Source: Tricholoma matsutake | Taxonomy: Eukaryota; Basidiomycota; Agaricomycetes; Agaricales; Tricholomataceae | NCBI GenBank assembly: GCA_026075535.2 | Contig: AP026538.1 | Location: forward strand, 7,502,001 to 7,566,000 | Direction: 5' to 3' | DNA: 64,000 bases | In this document: in pieces, positions 11,830 through 23,700 of the stretch | Layout: each line of letters begins with the position of its first letter | Position numbering within the stretch: position 1 is the first letter of the stretch | Position numbers and translations under genes: made by a program | The notes under the pieces: model-generated | The model's database searches: none | What the model saw: only the letters and a program-made list of their open reading frames with translations | What the model was told of the DNA's origin: nothing

Positions 11830-13230
11830 GGTAGTCTAAAGATGTCTGCAGGTGTCTGCCCACGGAGATCTTGGTGGATGTAGCTACATCGTGAGCCTTC
11901 TTGTGTACATTCCACTCGAATTTCAAGGGGACATGCCAGAATGTAACGTTTCTCTCCTCCTCCCCAGCTAGCCAGGGGCGAAGAGAGTGACAAGCGTCCA
12001 GGGCAAAGATTTGCCCAGAGCGTGGTTTAGGATCAATTAGGGACTCGATGCCCATAGTAGAATCCGAGAATATTACCAACTTTTTGCATCCCCTGCTGCA
12101 TGCAGAGGATACGCCTAGTTGGAGAGCAAATAGTTCAACTTCTGGGGGGGTTCTCCTCCCAGAAGCTGAGACAACGCGATCTACCTGTTCTCCCTGTCCA
12201 AAGACCAGAGCGCAGGCGACAGCTTGAAATTTAGCATCTGTGGGCACCGAAGCGTCCACTGCAACGACGAGAGTGTCATCCTCCGTCTGGGCCAAGGCCC
12301 AGGCCTTGTCGAGGTCACTCCTGTAAGAATTCCTCACTCCATCCTCCTTAGAGGTGAGGCGATGAGAGTGAAAGTGAGTGGAGAACAAGTCCTTCACTCT
12401 GTTCCCAGGCATGCTTTCTTCCCCAAAGGGGTCGAACCCATCGCCTGGTACAAGTGCCAGAGCTGCAGCTGAGGCAACAGATGGACCCTGTAGGGTGAGT
12501 GTGTCGAGCATGTTTCCTCCCCAGAGTCCTACCTAGCTCATGAGAGTGGGTAGTGCCGACATGATTGGGCCCTAAGATTGCTCTTAGGGGGTGTGATGGG
12601 GCTAGTAGGGGGGTTCAGAATACTCCCCTATCAACTAGACGATGCAGTAACAGCTGCATAGGCAGCAGTCCTGCGATACTTTCCAGACCACCGATAGGGG
12701 TGGTCCGAAATGCACCAAGGATCCAACGAGCAGCAATGGACTGCACTTGGGCCAATGTTTTGATGACACCCTTGATGCGAGCGCCTTTGAAGTGCCAGAG
12801 TCTCAATCCGTATGTCATGATGGGCACAACGCATGAACGGTAAAGGAGGCGTTTCTGCATGGGGGTGAGCCCTCTAACAGAATTGCCAAGCATTCCCATT
12901 GCCCTCGCTGTGGTGAGGGCTTTGGTGGAGTAGAACTGTGTATGCTCCTTGAAGGAGAGTTTGCAGTCAAAGAAGAAGCCAAGGTACCTCCAGGTGACCT
13001 TGGGTTTGAGAGGGGTATTGCCCGTGTAAGGAGCAAAGCTGAGATCAATGGGTAAGGGAGTGAATCTCCTCGCCCTTGAGAAGTGGAATATTTCAGATTT
13101 GTCATGTTCAAGGACAAGTCTGAGGGAGGTGAATGCCTGGAATACCCAGCCATACACTTTTTTGAGAAGGGGGAGGTTGTCCTCCAGCTGTGGAGAGCGG
13201 GCGATGAGAGTGCCATTGTCCACATAGGAC
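11830..13230 (-). pseudogene. LINE-A ORF2 RT/RNase H fragment
   Basis: The frame is open from the catalytic box (YVDNGTLIARS near 13225) through the RT thumb (LGFFFDCKLSFKEH) to RNase H (VAVDASV, EVELFAL, IFSDSTMGI, KKAHDVA). A frame break lies near 12,540-12,620. The YVDN box lacks one catalytic Asp, so RT activity is not expected. Upstream endonuclease and RT fingers are missing. Confidence 0.8.
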
Positions 13231-13749
13231 TTTTTTTTTTTTTTTGGATCAGAATTTCTAACGCGGGGCTCGAATGCAGTCCATGGAGCAGGGTACAAAC
13301 TTGGGTACTACTCTATCTACGCGTTCCCCTTGCCCATCTCCCACTCAGGTCCCCATTTTAGCCACTTTAGGCGGGCAGTGCCACAGACATTGGCCTCTCA
13401 GCCAGGAAAGGCAATAATCCAGAGGGGGAGCCCCCCCCTCCCGAAGTTAGCCATTAGATCGCCCGCTGGAGCAAATGGTCCCCCAGCCACATGTCCGACT
13501 GAGGCCAGACCAGGCGCAGCAGTGTTAATTCACCGTAAATCCCCCCTTGCGGGAGGAATAACTGTCTGTGTTTTTCCAGCCAATGAGGATTGACCACCCC
13601 AGACGAATGAGGTGGACCATCACCGTGTTGTGCACAAGTGACAGTAACAAGGTGGGTGGTTGTTCACCTGGTTATTCACCGTGACCGCCGTAAGTAGGGG
13701 GCCGAGGCCCCCCTCAAGCAAATGCACACATGTGCATGCACTCAATGAC

Positions 13750-14925
13750 ATCGTCCCTCCCCGCAGTGGGGGGAAGGTATAGGGAGGCGACACCATGTCA
13801 CCATCCCAATAATGGCCACCAGTTGGTACTTGGTGGCCGTGAGTGTAGAGGAGTATAGGCCCCTGTACTAGTTGCGGCACTGCTGTCCACAAGGACCTCG
13901 AGGACGATGGTGCCATGCTGGGGACAAGGGTTCCCCAGATTGAGGCTCTGATTGAGCAGTGTGCATCGCCGCATAGGAAGCCCAGAAGGCTGCCGGAGAC
14001 ATGAGATCAAGAGGTGTTGGAACAGCTGCTAGTTCCACTGACATCATCTCAGACAGTCGCCAGGTGGTTGTGAATAACTCCCAGGCCATTTGGCGCCATG
14101 CATTCCTCTCTGCAGGGGGAATGGCGGATGTACGGACAGTACCAATGAACATGGTCATCGCATCAAGTTGGTGTAGCATGGCATGAGAGGTGGCTTCAAT
14201 TTCCAACCTCTCATTCACAGATAGCGGCACTTTGTCCTCCACCAACTCAGGGATGGGGGGCAAAGGCGGTAGTGGGGCAGGGGATGCCTCCAGATGAAGG
14301 AGCTCAGTGATGCCGAGCTCCTGTGAATACATATCCTCCTTTGACATCATCCCCCCCGCAGTGGGGGGAAGGTAGAGGGCGGTGACATATTGTCACCATC
14401 CTGACAACAGCCCTGGTGGGCGGTGAAGAGAAGGGGAGGTCCCCTTCTTCAAGCTCGGCGTGGTCGTTGGCGGGGGCCACAAGGACGTTGACGCCGTTCC
14501 GGGGACAAGGGTTCCTCGGTTGGAGGCTCTGCTGCTGGTGGAGCAGACTGAGCCACCTGCATCGCCGCATAGGAAGCCTGGAAGGCTGCTGGAGACGTAA
14601 GGTCGAGGGGAGCTGATGCCGTGTGAAGCGACTCCATCATGCTCCCTGAAAATCACCAGGTGGTGGTGAAGAGCTCCCACACCATCTGACGCCAAGAGTT
14701 CCTGTCGTTGAGAGGAACCGCGGACACTCGGACGGTACCTACAAAGGAGGTCATCATGTCCAGTAAATGTAACATGGCATCAGAGGTGGCTTCAATTTCC
14801 AGCCTCTGATCCCTAGATAATGGCACTTCGTCCTCCACCAGCTCGGGGATGGGGGGCCAAGGTGGTAGCGGGGCAGGGGATGCCGAGCTCCTGTGAATAT
14901 ATATCCTCCTTTGGGAGGCTACGAA
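13750..14925 (-). repeat. ~595-bp imperfect tandem duplication inside B-c
   Basis: Matching landmarks recur with a constant offset: CAGTGGGGGGAAGGTA at about 13,767 and 14,360, GGGGCAGGGGATGCC at about 14,274 and 14,871, and TCCTGTGAATA at about 14,322 and 14,890. Each unit holds the conserved ORF core plus the downstream GC-rich segment. No other B copy in the window carries it. Confidence 0.7.
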
Positions 14926-15253
14926 CCCAGCGCTTGTGTTCGACATCGACACCAAGTGCCCATCATACACGATCGATTGTTTTCCTCGAGGAGAGCCTAG
15001 GCCCCCCCTCAGCAAAAATGAGAGCCTCTTGCATGGCAAGAGAGTCGTCGTCGTCATCATCATTAGGGTTGGAGAGGTCTTCCCTGGCCCATAGATCTCT
15101 AGCTGCCTTGAGAGCAGCTGCTACCTCCGATTCGTCTTGCATGAACCGGGTGTCATAGTCTTGGACGCCATCATCAAAGATGTTGCCCATGATTGAAACG
15201 GGGTCGCGTAGACCCCGATGTGGTGGTTGGCCTCTGGTTCGCCGTTTGGGCAT
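13868..15253 (-). pseudogene. B element ORF, duplicated and frameshifted
   Basis: The ORF begins at ATG 15253 (MPKRRTRGQPPH) with the acidic N-terminus (DYDTRFMQDESE, NPNDDDDDDSLAMQE). It shifts frame near 14,960 and then shows the conserved core twice: PPIPELVEDEVPLSRDQRL to WRQMVWELFTTTW at about 14,870-14,650, and PPIPELVEDKVPLSVNERL to WRQMAWELFTTTWRLSE at about 14,270-14,040. It ends with a basic Arg/Pro tail near 13,870. The core stays protein-like despite the breaks. Confidence 0.65.
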
Positions 15254-16031
15254 TGAGAGTGTGTGTGTTAGTGCTAGTAGATGATGGTAGGAATCAAAAT
15301 ACGCAGCGTGGAATCAATAACAGCTGGTCCCTTATCTACATTCCAGGTCCACCCGATACAGCCTCCGAATGCTCTGAGGGGGCGAGCAAGCTGCACATCC
15401 TGCTGCCTAGTGGGAGAAGATCGAACCTGGGTCATACCACCCTAGAAGAGTGAGCACCGGAGGTAGAGGGATGGTGGTGAGAAGCAGCCACCAAGGTGTA
15501 GACCTAGCCACCAGGGGGCACCATCACCCGGCCCCTTTTAGCGATGGTGTATTCCAATGGGTAGTCAGTGTAGCATGTCTCTAGTAGTAGAAACTCACAG
15601 AGCATGGAGGCAGGAAGCCTCAAAGACACCCAGCAGTCCAGTAAGAACGTCCTTCCCCCTAAGCCAGACCTCCCCCAGCTAAGCGAGTGCTTCTACTTGG
15701 GCGAGCGTTGAAGCAGGCATCCCACACCCACTCTAAGCCCCCATAGGGACCCAGACTACTCTTTCATAGACATCACTCACCTAGCCAGGATCCTCAAAGC
15801 CAAGGGGAACGAGACAGATAGCAGTCATTGTTGGAGACAATGACCGAGACATCCCCGGAGATTGGATGGACAGATCTCTTAGCAAATCAGACCAGGCCTG
15901 GAGATGCCGAGAGCGTTTGTGATGGCGAAATCCGATCGAAAATCGGATGTAAATTGAAGTGTCGACGTCGCTGGCAACATTGAGCAGAGGTGTTTACCAC
16001 TGTTTATAGTGGTTGTAACAAGTCAAGGAGC

Positions 16032-16342
16032 GTTGTGAGACCCGGTCTTAGATTAGCTATGCTGTTCGCAAAGTAGACAGCAATGCATGGGGGGGAGTCG
16101 ATTCCCGATGGGCATACTAATGTTCCCCAATTGGGACTCATTGGTGCACCTATGACTTCTTCCCCTTCCCTGTTGTGGGCGGAAGGGGTGTATCTTATTA
16201 ATTGCCAGGGAGGCTCTTGGATAAACAGCAAATCATAGTCATCTATAAGGTCTGCCAGTAACGAGTCCATGTATCCCCAATTACAGTTAACATTCTGACT
16301 AAATATACGCAACTGCGGTGTAGATCTAAGTCTGTCCCTCAT
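16032..16342 (-). pseudogene. LINE-A ORF2 start, endonuclease N-terminus
   Basis: ORF2 starts at ATG 16342 directly after the ORF1 stop. It shows the beginning of an exonuclease-endonuclease-phosphatase domain: LRIFSQNVNCN with the conserved Asn, then DDYDLLFIQEPPW with the conserved Glu. It breaks off after NSIANLRPGL at the junction with B-c. This domain nicks target DNA to prime reverse transcription. Confidence 0.8.
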
Positions 16343-16957
16343 TTACATTTGGCCACCGCATCCTGCGGGATGGTCAGCAGGAGGGGAGCGGGACTTGCGT
16401 CTCGCACTCACCTCATCATAACAAGCTTTGATCCAGTCACGGTCAAAGCGATGCCGCCAAAAGTTGCACCGATGATCATCGGATGTGTGGTTCTTCCGGC
16501 AGTTTATACACCTAGCCGGGTGAGGACAGGCTGCCCCCTCTGGGGTGGCTGGTACTGGGGAGTTCACTTTCACGTTTCCCTTGCAACATCCGGCCAGAGC
16601 ATGGTGGTGCTCCTTGCAGTGTGGGCCTGCACAGATCAGACATTTCGACTGTGGTGCTCTGCATGCTGGGGTGGGGTGCCCCCATTTCCAGCATCGTTGG
16701 CATAACGGCAGACCAGGGTTTGCCCTGGCTGCCCTAACATAAGCGACACAGCGCCCGAACTGGACACCACAACCAATGAGAGCCTTGGCTTGTGCACCGC
16801 TGACTGAGTCAGCAATGTTGAGATACATGGTGCACGTATCCGACATTTTCAAATCACCTACCACCCGTGGGGGCACTTGTAGCACTGTGAGGTCCGATAT
16901 TCCGGACTTTCCCAAGTGTGCAATGACGACGTCAGGCATTAATGCCTTGTCATCAGC
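16343..16957 (-). pseudogene. LINE-A ORF1 C-terminal part, zinc-knuckle protein
   Basis: This encodes the nucleic-acid-binding end of ORF1. Three Cys/His clusters are visible: CQRCWKWGHPTPAC, CLICAGPHCKEHHH and CINCRKNHTSDDHRC. A basic, Pro-rich tail follows (RRKSRSPPADH). This protein class coats LINE RNA. The frame continues past 16957 only into B leader sequence, so the true N-terminus is not here. It ends in TAA immediately followed by the ATG of ORF2 (TAAATG on the minus strand). Confidence 0.8.
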
Positions 16958-19900
16958 GCTCCTTGACTTGTTACAACCACCATAAACAGTGGTAAACACC
17001 CCTGCTCAACGTTGGTAGCAATGTCGAGACTGTAATTTCTGTCTGATTTTCGATCGGATTTCGCCATCATGAACACTCTCAGCACCTCCAGGCCTGGCCT
17101 GATTTGCTAAGAGATCTGTCCATCCGATCTCCAGGGATGTCTCAGGCACTGTTTTTGACAGTGTCTGCTACTCGTCTTGTTCTCCTGGGCTTCGAGGATC
17201 CTGGTTAGGTGAGTGCTGGCAATGAAAGAGTAGTCTGGGCCCCTATGGGGGCTTAGAGTGGGTGTGGGATGCCTACTTCAACGCTCGCCCAAGTTGTCGC
17301 ATTTGTTTAGCTGGGGGAGGTCTGGCTCAGGAGGAGGGCCATATTCACTGGATTGTGGGTCATCTGGGAGGCTTCCTACCTCCATGCTGCGTGAGTTTCT
17401 ACATCTAGAGACCTGCTACACTGACTACCCATCAGAATACACCATCATTAAAAGGGGCCGGGCGATGGTGCCCCCTGGTGGCTAGGTCGATGCTCTGGTG
17501 GCCACTACTCACCACCGACTCTTTACCTCTGGCACTCACACCCTTGAGGTGTTCGGAACCGGGTTCAATCGTCCTCCCAATTTGCAGCAGGATTTGCGGC
17601 CTGCCTGCCCCCTCGGAGGGTCTGGAGGCTGTGTCGGGTGGACCCGGAATTGCGATAAGGGACTGTCTGTTATCATTATCACGCTATGTATCTTTTTTTT
17701 TTTTTTTTTTTTGGGTCAAAAGTTTATAACGCAGCGCCCGATCGCAGTCCGCGGTAGAGACATACAAACAGAGTACACTACGCCCAGCCCAAGTCCTCCT
17801 CCTGCTGATCTTCGCACCAACCACCTGGATAGCTGCAACAACCACTAAGGGGGCCCCCTTTATCGAGTAAACGGACTTGCCAGTGGCGGCGTACCGACAA
17901 CTCGGACTTGACGATGTTGTGTCCCCCGAATCTCTATGGGTATGTGTGCAAGATTTAGGGGAAACTGCTGCCCCGACATGAGCCTCTCAGCTCGGAAAGG
18001 AAACCGTAATCAGCGTCGAAGCCATAATGCGTAACCGACAGTGGATCTGAAAGCGCTCAGGCGCCTCCTGGAACCAGTACCTAGTTTCGTGTCCCCCCTC
18101 CCTGACAGTCACTCCTGAACACAGGTGGGCCCCCTTTATGAGGGTTAACGGACTCATCTGGTGCCCTACGGCCACCCTGACATACCGATAACACTAGCTA
18201 GAACCAGACGGGGGTCATACACCCTGCGCGCACAACCTATCCTGGATCCCACGCAAGTGAGTTGAACGACCCGAGGGCCGGGTTACTGTCCATGAATTCG
18301 TGGAAGCCTTCGACAGAGTCTGGGCTTGCACAAGTTTCTTTGCGATCCACCTTGGGGCAGACGCGCAGCAAATGGTCTCGGGTTTGTATGTCAGGACCAA
18401 GGCACCAGCATTGGTATTCCCCGTCGAGGGATAGACATTGACGATACTCCCCTATAGGAGCATGGCCAGTGATCATGTGAGTTGAACGAGAAGTCAACGA
18501 AGTGTTGTTTCCCATTACTTTCAGCCAAGGCCCACCTTTGTGAGTCAAGGGTAATACTGGCTTTCCACCTACTCCCTTGAGTTGGTAGAATTGCCGACCA
18601 CGATACGCCAGACCTGAGAACCGGGTGTGCCAATCCTTACAAACGGCCTTTTCAACCTGGTTTTTAAGGTATTCTAAAGATGTCTGTGGGTGTCTGCCCA
18701 CAGAGATCTTGGTAGATGTAGCTACATCGTGAGCCATCTTGTGTACGTTCCACTCGAATTTTGAGGGGACATGCCAGAATGTAACATTTGTCTCCTCGTC
18801 CCCGGCTAGCCAGGGGCGAAGAGAGCGACAGGCGTCCAGAGCAAAGATTTGCCCAGAACGTCGCTTAGGATCAATCAGGGACTCGATGCCTGTAGTAGAA
18901 TCTGAGAAAATCACCAACTTTTTGCACCCTCTGCTGCAAGCAGCCGAGACACCTAGTTGAAGAGCAAAGAGTTCGACTTCCGGGGGGGTTCTCCTCCCAG
19001 AAGCTAAGACAACGCGATCCACCTGTTCTCCCTGTCCAAAGACAAGAGCGCAGGCGACAGCTTGGAACTTAGCATCTGTGGGCACCGAGGTGTCCACTGC
19101 AATGACGAGAGTGTCAACCTCTATTTGGGCTGCAGCCCAGGCTTTGTCGAGGTCACTCCTGTAAGTATTCCTTGCTCCATCCTCCTTGGAGGTGAGGCGA
19201 TGAGAGGAAAAACGAGCAGGCAATAGATCCTTCACTCTGTTCCCAGGTGTGTTTTCTTCCCCAAAGGGGTCGAATTCATCGCCTGGTACAAGGGCCAGAG
19301 CTGCAGCCGAGGTGACAGATGGACCCTGTAGGGTGAGTGTGTCGAGCACGTTTCCTCCCCAGAGTCCTAGCTCATGAGAGTGGGTAGTGCTGATGTGGTT
19401 GGGCCCCAAGATTGCCCTTGGGGGGTGTGATGGAGCCAATAGGGGGGTTCTGAACACCCCTCTGTCGACCAGACGACACAGTAGCAGCTGCATAGGCAGC
19501 AGCCCCACTAAACCTTCCAGACCGCCTATGGGGGTGGTTCTGAATGCACCGAGGATCCAACGAGCAGCAATGGACTGCACTTGGGCCAGTGTTTTGATGA
19601 CACCTTTGATGTGAGCGCCCTTGAAATGCCAAAGTCTAAGTCCGTATGTCATGATAGGTATGACACATGAACAGTACAAGAGGCATTTCTGCATAGGGGT
19701 TAGCCCTCTAACAGAATTGCCGAGCATTCCCATTGCCCTTGCAGTGGTAAGGGCTTTGGTGGAGTAGAACCACATATGCTCTTTGAAGGAGAGTTTGCGG
19801 TCAAAGAAGAATCCAAGGTACCTCCAGGTGACCTTGGGTTTGAGGGGGGTATTGCCCGTGTAAGGGGCAAATCCAAGATCGATGGGTAAGGGAGTAAACC

Positions 19901-20294
19901 TCCTTGCCCTCGAGAAGTGAAATATTTTGGACTTGTCGTGTTTGAGGACAAGTCCAAGGGAGGTGAACGCCTGGAATATCCAGCCATATGCTTTTTTAAG
20001 CAGGGGGAGGTTATCCTCCAGCTGTGGAGAGCGGGCAATGAGGGTACCATCGTCTACATAGGACATGAGATCAACATCTCTGCCGATTTCGCTTCTTCTG
20101 AAGAGTTTCATGATGGGTGTCAGGTATAACGCTGATAAGACAGGGGACAAGGCGGATCCTTGTCCCACTCCCACATCGGCTCCAAAGGAGCCAGATGAGA
20201 AAGTGTTCCATTTGTAGGTCGTCTTGCGACCGACCAGATATGAACAGAAGAAATTCACTACTTGCACAGGGAATCCCGACCGAGAGATAATCTC

Positions 20295-20720
20295 TATAAG
20301 GGCAACCTAAGCCTCTAGCAAAGGGAAATCCGAAGTTAAAATTATACTACATAATACAGGCATTGGGGGCGCACCTAGCAAAGGGAAATCCGAAGAGAAA
20401 ACTCTAAGGATCCCCTTGCTGATGCCCAGTATATGTGAAGACGACAAAAATCAAATATAACCTAAAAATAGAAAAAGGCGGAGATAGGCGGATCAAGGCC
20501 GCCGAATGACATCATACCAAGGGGTATGTGTCGGAAGGGGTACTCCGCCTCTAAATATAAAAGTGTCAACATATACAAACATGATAGCAAGGGAAAATTA
20601 GTAATAAAATCCGGAAAAATCATAGAAAATGAAGAATAGAAGGAAATGAGGTGGGGAAAAATATGGGACGAACATAAAAAATAGGAAAAACACACAGGGC
20701 ACCCCCTTAGTCCCCTTACA
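20295..20720 (-). repeat. Gypsy-1 3' LTR
   Basis: This is the 426-bp LTR at the 3' end of the minus-strand element. It contains two copies of a 20-bp motif (TAGCAAAGGGAAATCCGAAG) about 60 bp apart. Just outside it on the internal side is a purine run (20721-20731 read on the minus strand as AGAGGGGGTGA), placed where a polypurine tract for plus-strand priming is expected. Confidence 0.9.
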
Positions 20721-20731
20721 TCACCCCCTCT

Positions 20732-23700
20732 CTAAGATGCATCGCCCCGATGCATTCGAAATCGTATACGACCAAAGTCCGTGACTTGAATGCGACGCGG
20801 TGCAGCAGTGTGCCATCGGTGGAATTCCTTGATTAACCGAGGGGCATTTACGTCAGACTCTTCGACCCATGAGTTCTCCTCATACCCATAACCCTTCCAA
20901 TGTACCAAATACTGGAGTTTTCCTCAATGCAAATGGCTGTCCAAGATTGACTCGACTTCATATTGGGGTTCTCCCTCGATCACTGTAGGTGGTGGTGGTG
21001 GGTGTGAATGGCGTCCCGGGAACGGATCTGGGGGAGCTGGAAGCAATTTGACGACATGGAAGACGGGATGGAGTCTGGACATGGAGGCTGGGAGGCGTAG
21101 ACGATAGGCATGTGTTCCAACGCACTTGACAATGGGGAAAGGTCCCAAGAAGCGATGAGCGAGTTTCTTGGATGGACGTGTAGTGGAGATGTCACTGGAG
21201 TCAAGATAAACTCGATCACCAACCTTGTACTGAGGGGTTGGGGAGTGGCGCTGGTTGTAAAATCGCGCCATGTCATCCTTCGCCTTTGCTAAGGCTGCCC
21301 TTGCCTCCTCCAAGCTATCCCTCATGCGTTCTGTGAACTCATTCACTGTCTCGATGTGTGAGGGAGTTTGGCGAGGTTCAAATCCCATGCGTGGATGTCG
21401 TCCAGTGTCTAAGAGGAAAGGGGTCTGTTGAGTGGAAGCATGGACATGGTTGTTGTACCCAAACTTGGCCAAAGGAAGGAGATCATCCCAATCGTCCTGG
21501 CGTTCATTGACAAAGAGGCGGATGTACTGCTCCAGTTCCTGGTTGACTCGCTCCGTCTGGCCATCAGTTTGTGGGTGATAAGCAGTTGAAGTGAGGAGTT
21601 TGATCCCCAGGAGTCGGTACAGCTCACGAGTGAACTCTGCCATGAACTGAGGGCCACGATCCGAGAGGAAGGCACCAGGAAGTCCATGTAACTTCCACAC
21701 ATGGTGGAGGTAGAGTCGAGCGGCACCTAGGGCACTGACAGTGGTGTGAGTGGGAATGAAGTGAGCGCATTTTCCCACTGAGTCAACTGTGCACATCACC
21801 GCATCAAACCCATTTGACTCTGGCAATTCCACCACAAAGTCGACGCTGACGACATCCCAACGACTCTCTGGAACAGGAAGAGGGTGTGGCTCACCAATAG
21901 GCTTGCGATGAGGGACCTTGGTGCGTAAGCAAAGGTCACAAGTGCGACAATACTGACCAATGAGCCGTGACATTTGTGGCCACCAATAGTTCCATGAGGT
22001 GAGCTCCAAGGTCTTCCAGCATCCGGGGTGGCCAGCAATCTGTGAGTCATGGTGTTGGGATATGATGCGCCGGCGAAGGTCTGGGTCATTGGGAACATAG
22101 ATGCGATCCCTGAAATACAACAAGTCCTCCTTTTCAGCCCACTCTGCCGCATGTAAGGAAAGGGTCGATCCCTTCCTCAGTTCTTTAACAGCTTGGGCGA
22201 CAACATCCTCATGTAAACCGCTACGGTTTGCGTGACGAATGTCGCGTAGAATGTCCCGCTCCTCGCCCTGGGGTGCGATGCCTTCCAGTGCCCGAATGGT
22301 GAACAGGTCTGGCTGCAACAGCACAATGTTTTGGTTGTCACCGCTGCCATCCCCATGGTCTGCACGTCGGGATAGGGCATCGGTCTTCCCCATGCTGCGA
22401 CCCGGACGGTGGTGCAAGGAGAAGTCGAATCTAGATAGATAAAGGGACCAACGAGCTTGACGACGGTTCAATTTCTTGGCCGTCATGAAGTACTCGAGGT
22501 TCTTGTGATCCGTCCAAATTTCCACCTTGTGTTGGGCACCCTCGAGGAAGTGTCGCCACTCCTCAAGCGCACGCATTATCGCCAACATCTCCTTGTCATG
22601 GATCTCATAGTTTCTCTCTACAGCACTAAGGCTTTTGGAGTAGAACGCAACAGGATGCCACTTCTGGTCCTCCGGAGACTGCTGAGACAACACAGCGCCC
22701 GTCACAAAGTCAGAACTGTCGGCTTCTACACAAAAAGGACACGAATCGTCAGCAAAGGTAAGGATCGGAGCGGAAGTGACCATCTCCTTAAGCTTTTCGA
22801 ACGCCTCCTGTTGTGCATTATCCCACCTCCATGCCTCCTTTCCTGTCAAGTCGAACAGCGGTTGTGCATGATGTGAGAAATCCTTGATAAAACGCCGATA
22901 AAAATTGATGAAGCCCAGAAAAGACTGCACCTCCTTCTTGTTCGTGGGCGTAGGCCAAGCTGTGACCCCATTTACCTTGATAGGATCCATCTCCACTTGA
23001 CCCTCCGAGATAATCAGGCCGAGGTACTCGATCTTGGTCCTTTCGAACTTGCATTTGTCCTGACGAAGGTAGAGTTTGTACCGTCGAAGTCGCTCTAGGA
23101 CGAGGCACGTGATGCGACGGTGCTCTTCAACCGTGCGAGTGAAGATGAGGATGTCGTCGAGATAGATGCAGACAACGCCTTCGAGGATGAGGTCATGGAA
23201 GATGTCGTTCATCATGGTCTGAAAGGTGGCAGGGCTATTAGTAAGGCCAAAGAACATGACAAGCGGTTCAAAAAGACCACGGTTGGTACGAAAGGCTGCC
23301 TTCCACTCATCTCCCTCCTTTATCCTCACATTATTATAGCCCCAACGGACATCGAGCTTGGTGAAGTATCGGGCTCCACGGAGCTGGTTTACGAGTTCGG
23401 AGATGAGGGGTAGTGGGTAGCAATTTTTGACCGTGATGTTGTTGAGTCTTCTGTAGTCTTGAACCGGTCAAAGTGAGCCATCCTTCTTCTTGACAAAGAA
23501 AAAGGGAGAGGCCATGGGTGACTTCGATGGTCGAATACGTCCAGAGGCCAGGTGCTCATCGATGAACTGGTCAAGCTGCCGTTGTTCCTCCGGAGAGAGA
23601 GGATAGACCTTGCAGGATGAAGGGGTTGCGCCGGGGGTGAGTTCAATCGCGTGATCCCATGGCTTACGCGCAGGAAGAGAGTCGAATGACTCCTTGGAGA

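Larger units (their letters stand above)
8975..13230 (-). mobile_element. LINE-A copy A-3 (8975-9962 and 11830-13230)
   Basis: A minus-strand LINE-A starts at a 20-base poly(T) at 8975-8994. It holds the 3' UTR, the ORF2 C-terminus, and then RNase H and RT up to the catalytic box. It is split by the B-d insertion at 9963-11829 and cut at 13230 by the poly(T) of B-c. The ORF2 C-terminus carries the TGA also seen in A-1 (9660-9662), and the RT box reads YVDN. The RNase H Glu is retained (EVELFAL). Confidence 0.85.
13231..16031 (-). mobile_element. B element copy B-c, long form with internal duplication
   Basis: A minus-strand B element runs from its 5' terminus at 16031 to a 3' poly(A), seen as poly(T) at 13231-13245. 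It is about 2.8 kb. The C-terminal half of the B ORF and the following GC-rich UTR occur twice in tandem with an offset of about 595 bp. The element interrupts LINE-A minus-strand sequence, and about 1.75 kb of LINE is missing between its two flanks. Confidence 0.8.
16032..16957 (-). mobile_element. LINE-A copy A-4, ORF1/ORF2 junction fragment
   Basis: This minus-strand piece contains the end of ORF1 and the start of ORF2. Each of its two edges meets the 5' end of a B element, B-c on the left (minus) and B-e on the right (plus). It is the only place in the window where the LINE-A ORF1/ORF2 boundary is visible. Confidence 0.8.

Noticed and set aside
16958..16999. Apparent N-terminal extension of LINE ORF1 (FTTVYGGCNKSRS)
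   Set aside because: The same residues appear at every place where the B leader is read on its reverse strand (e.g. 4300, 10010, 32960), so it is B junction sequence and not ORF1.
20462..20695. Hydrophobic ORF in the LTR (also at 26083-26300 and 29250-29441)
   Set aside because: It is identical in each LTR and has no independent support; it is LTR sequence read through in one frame.
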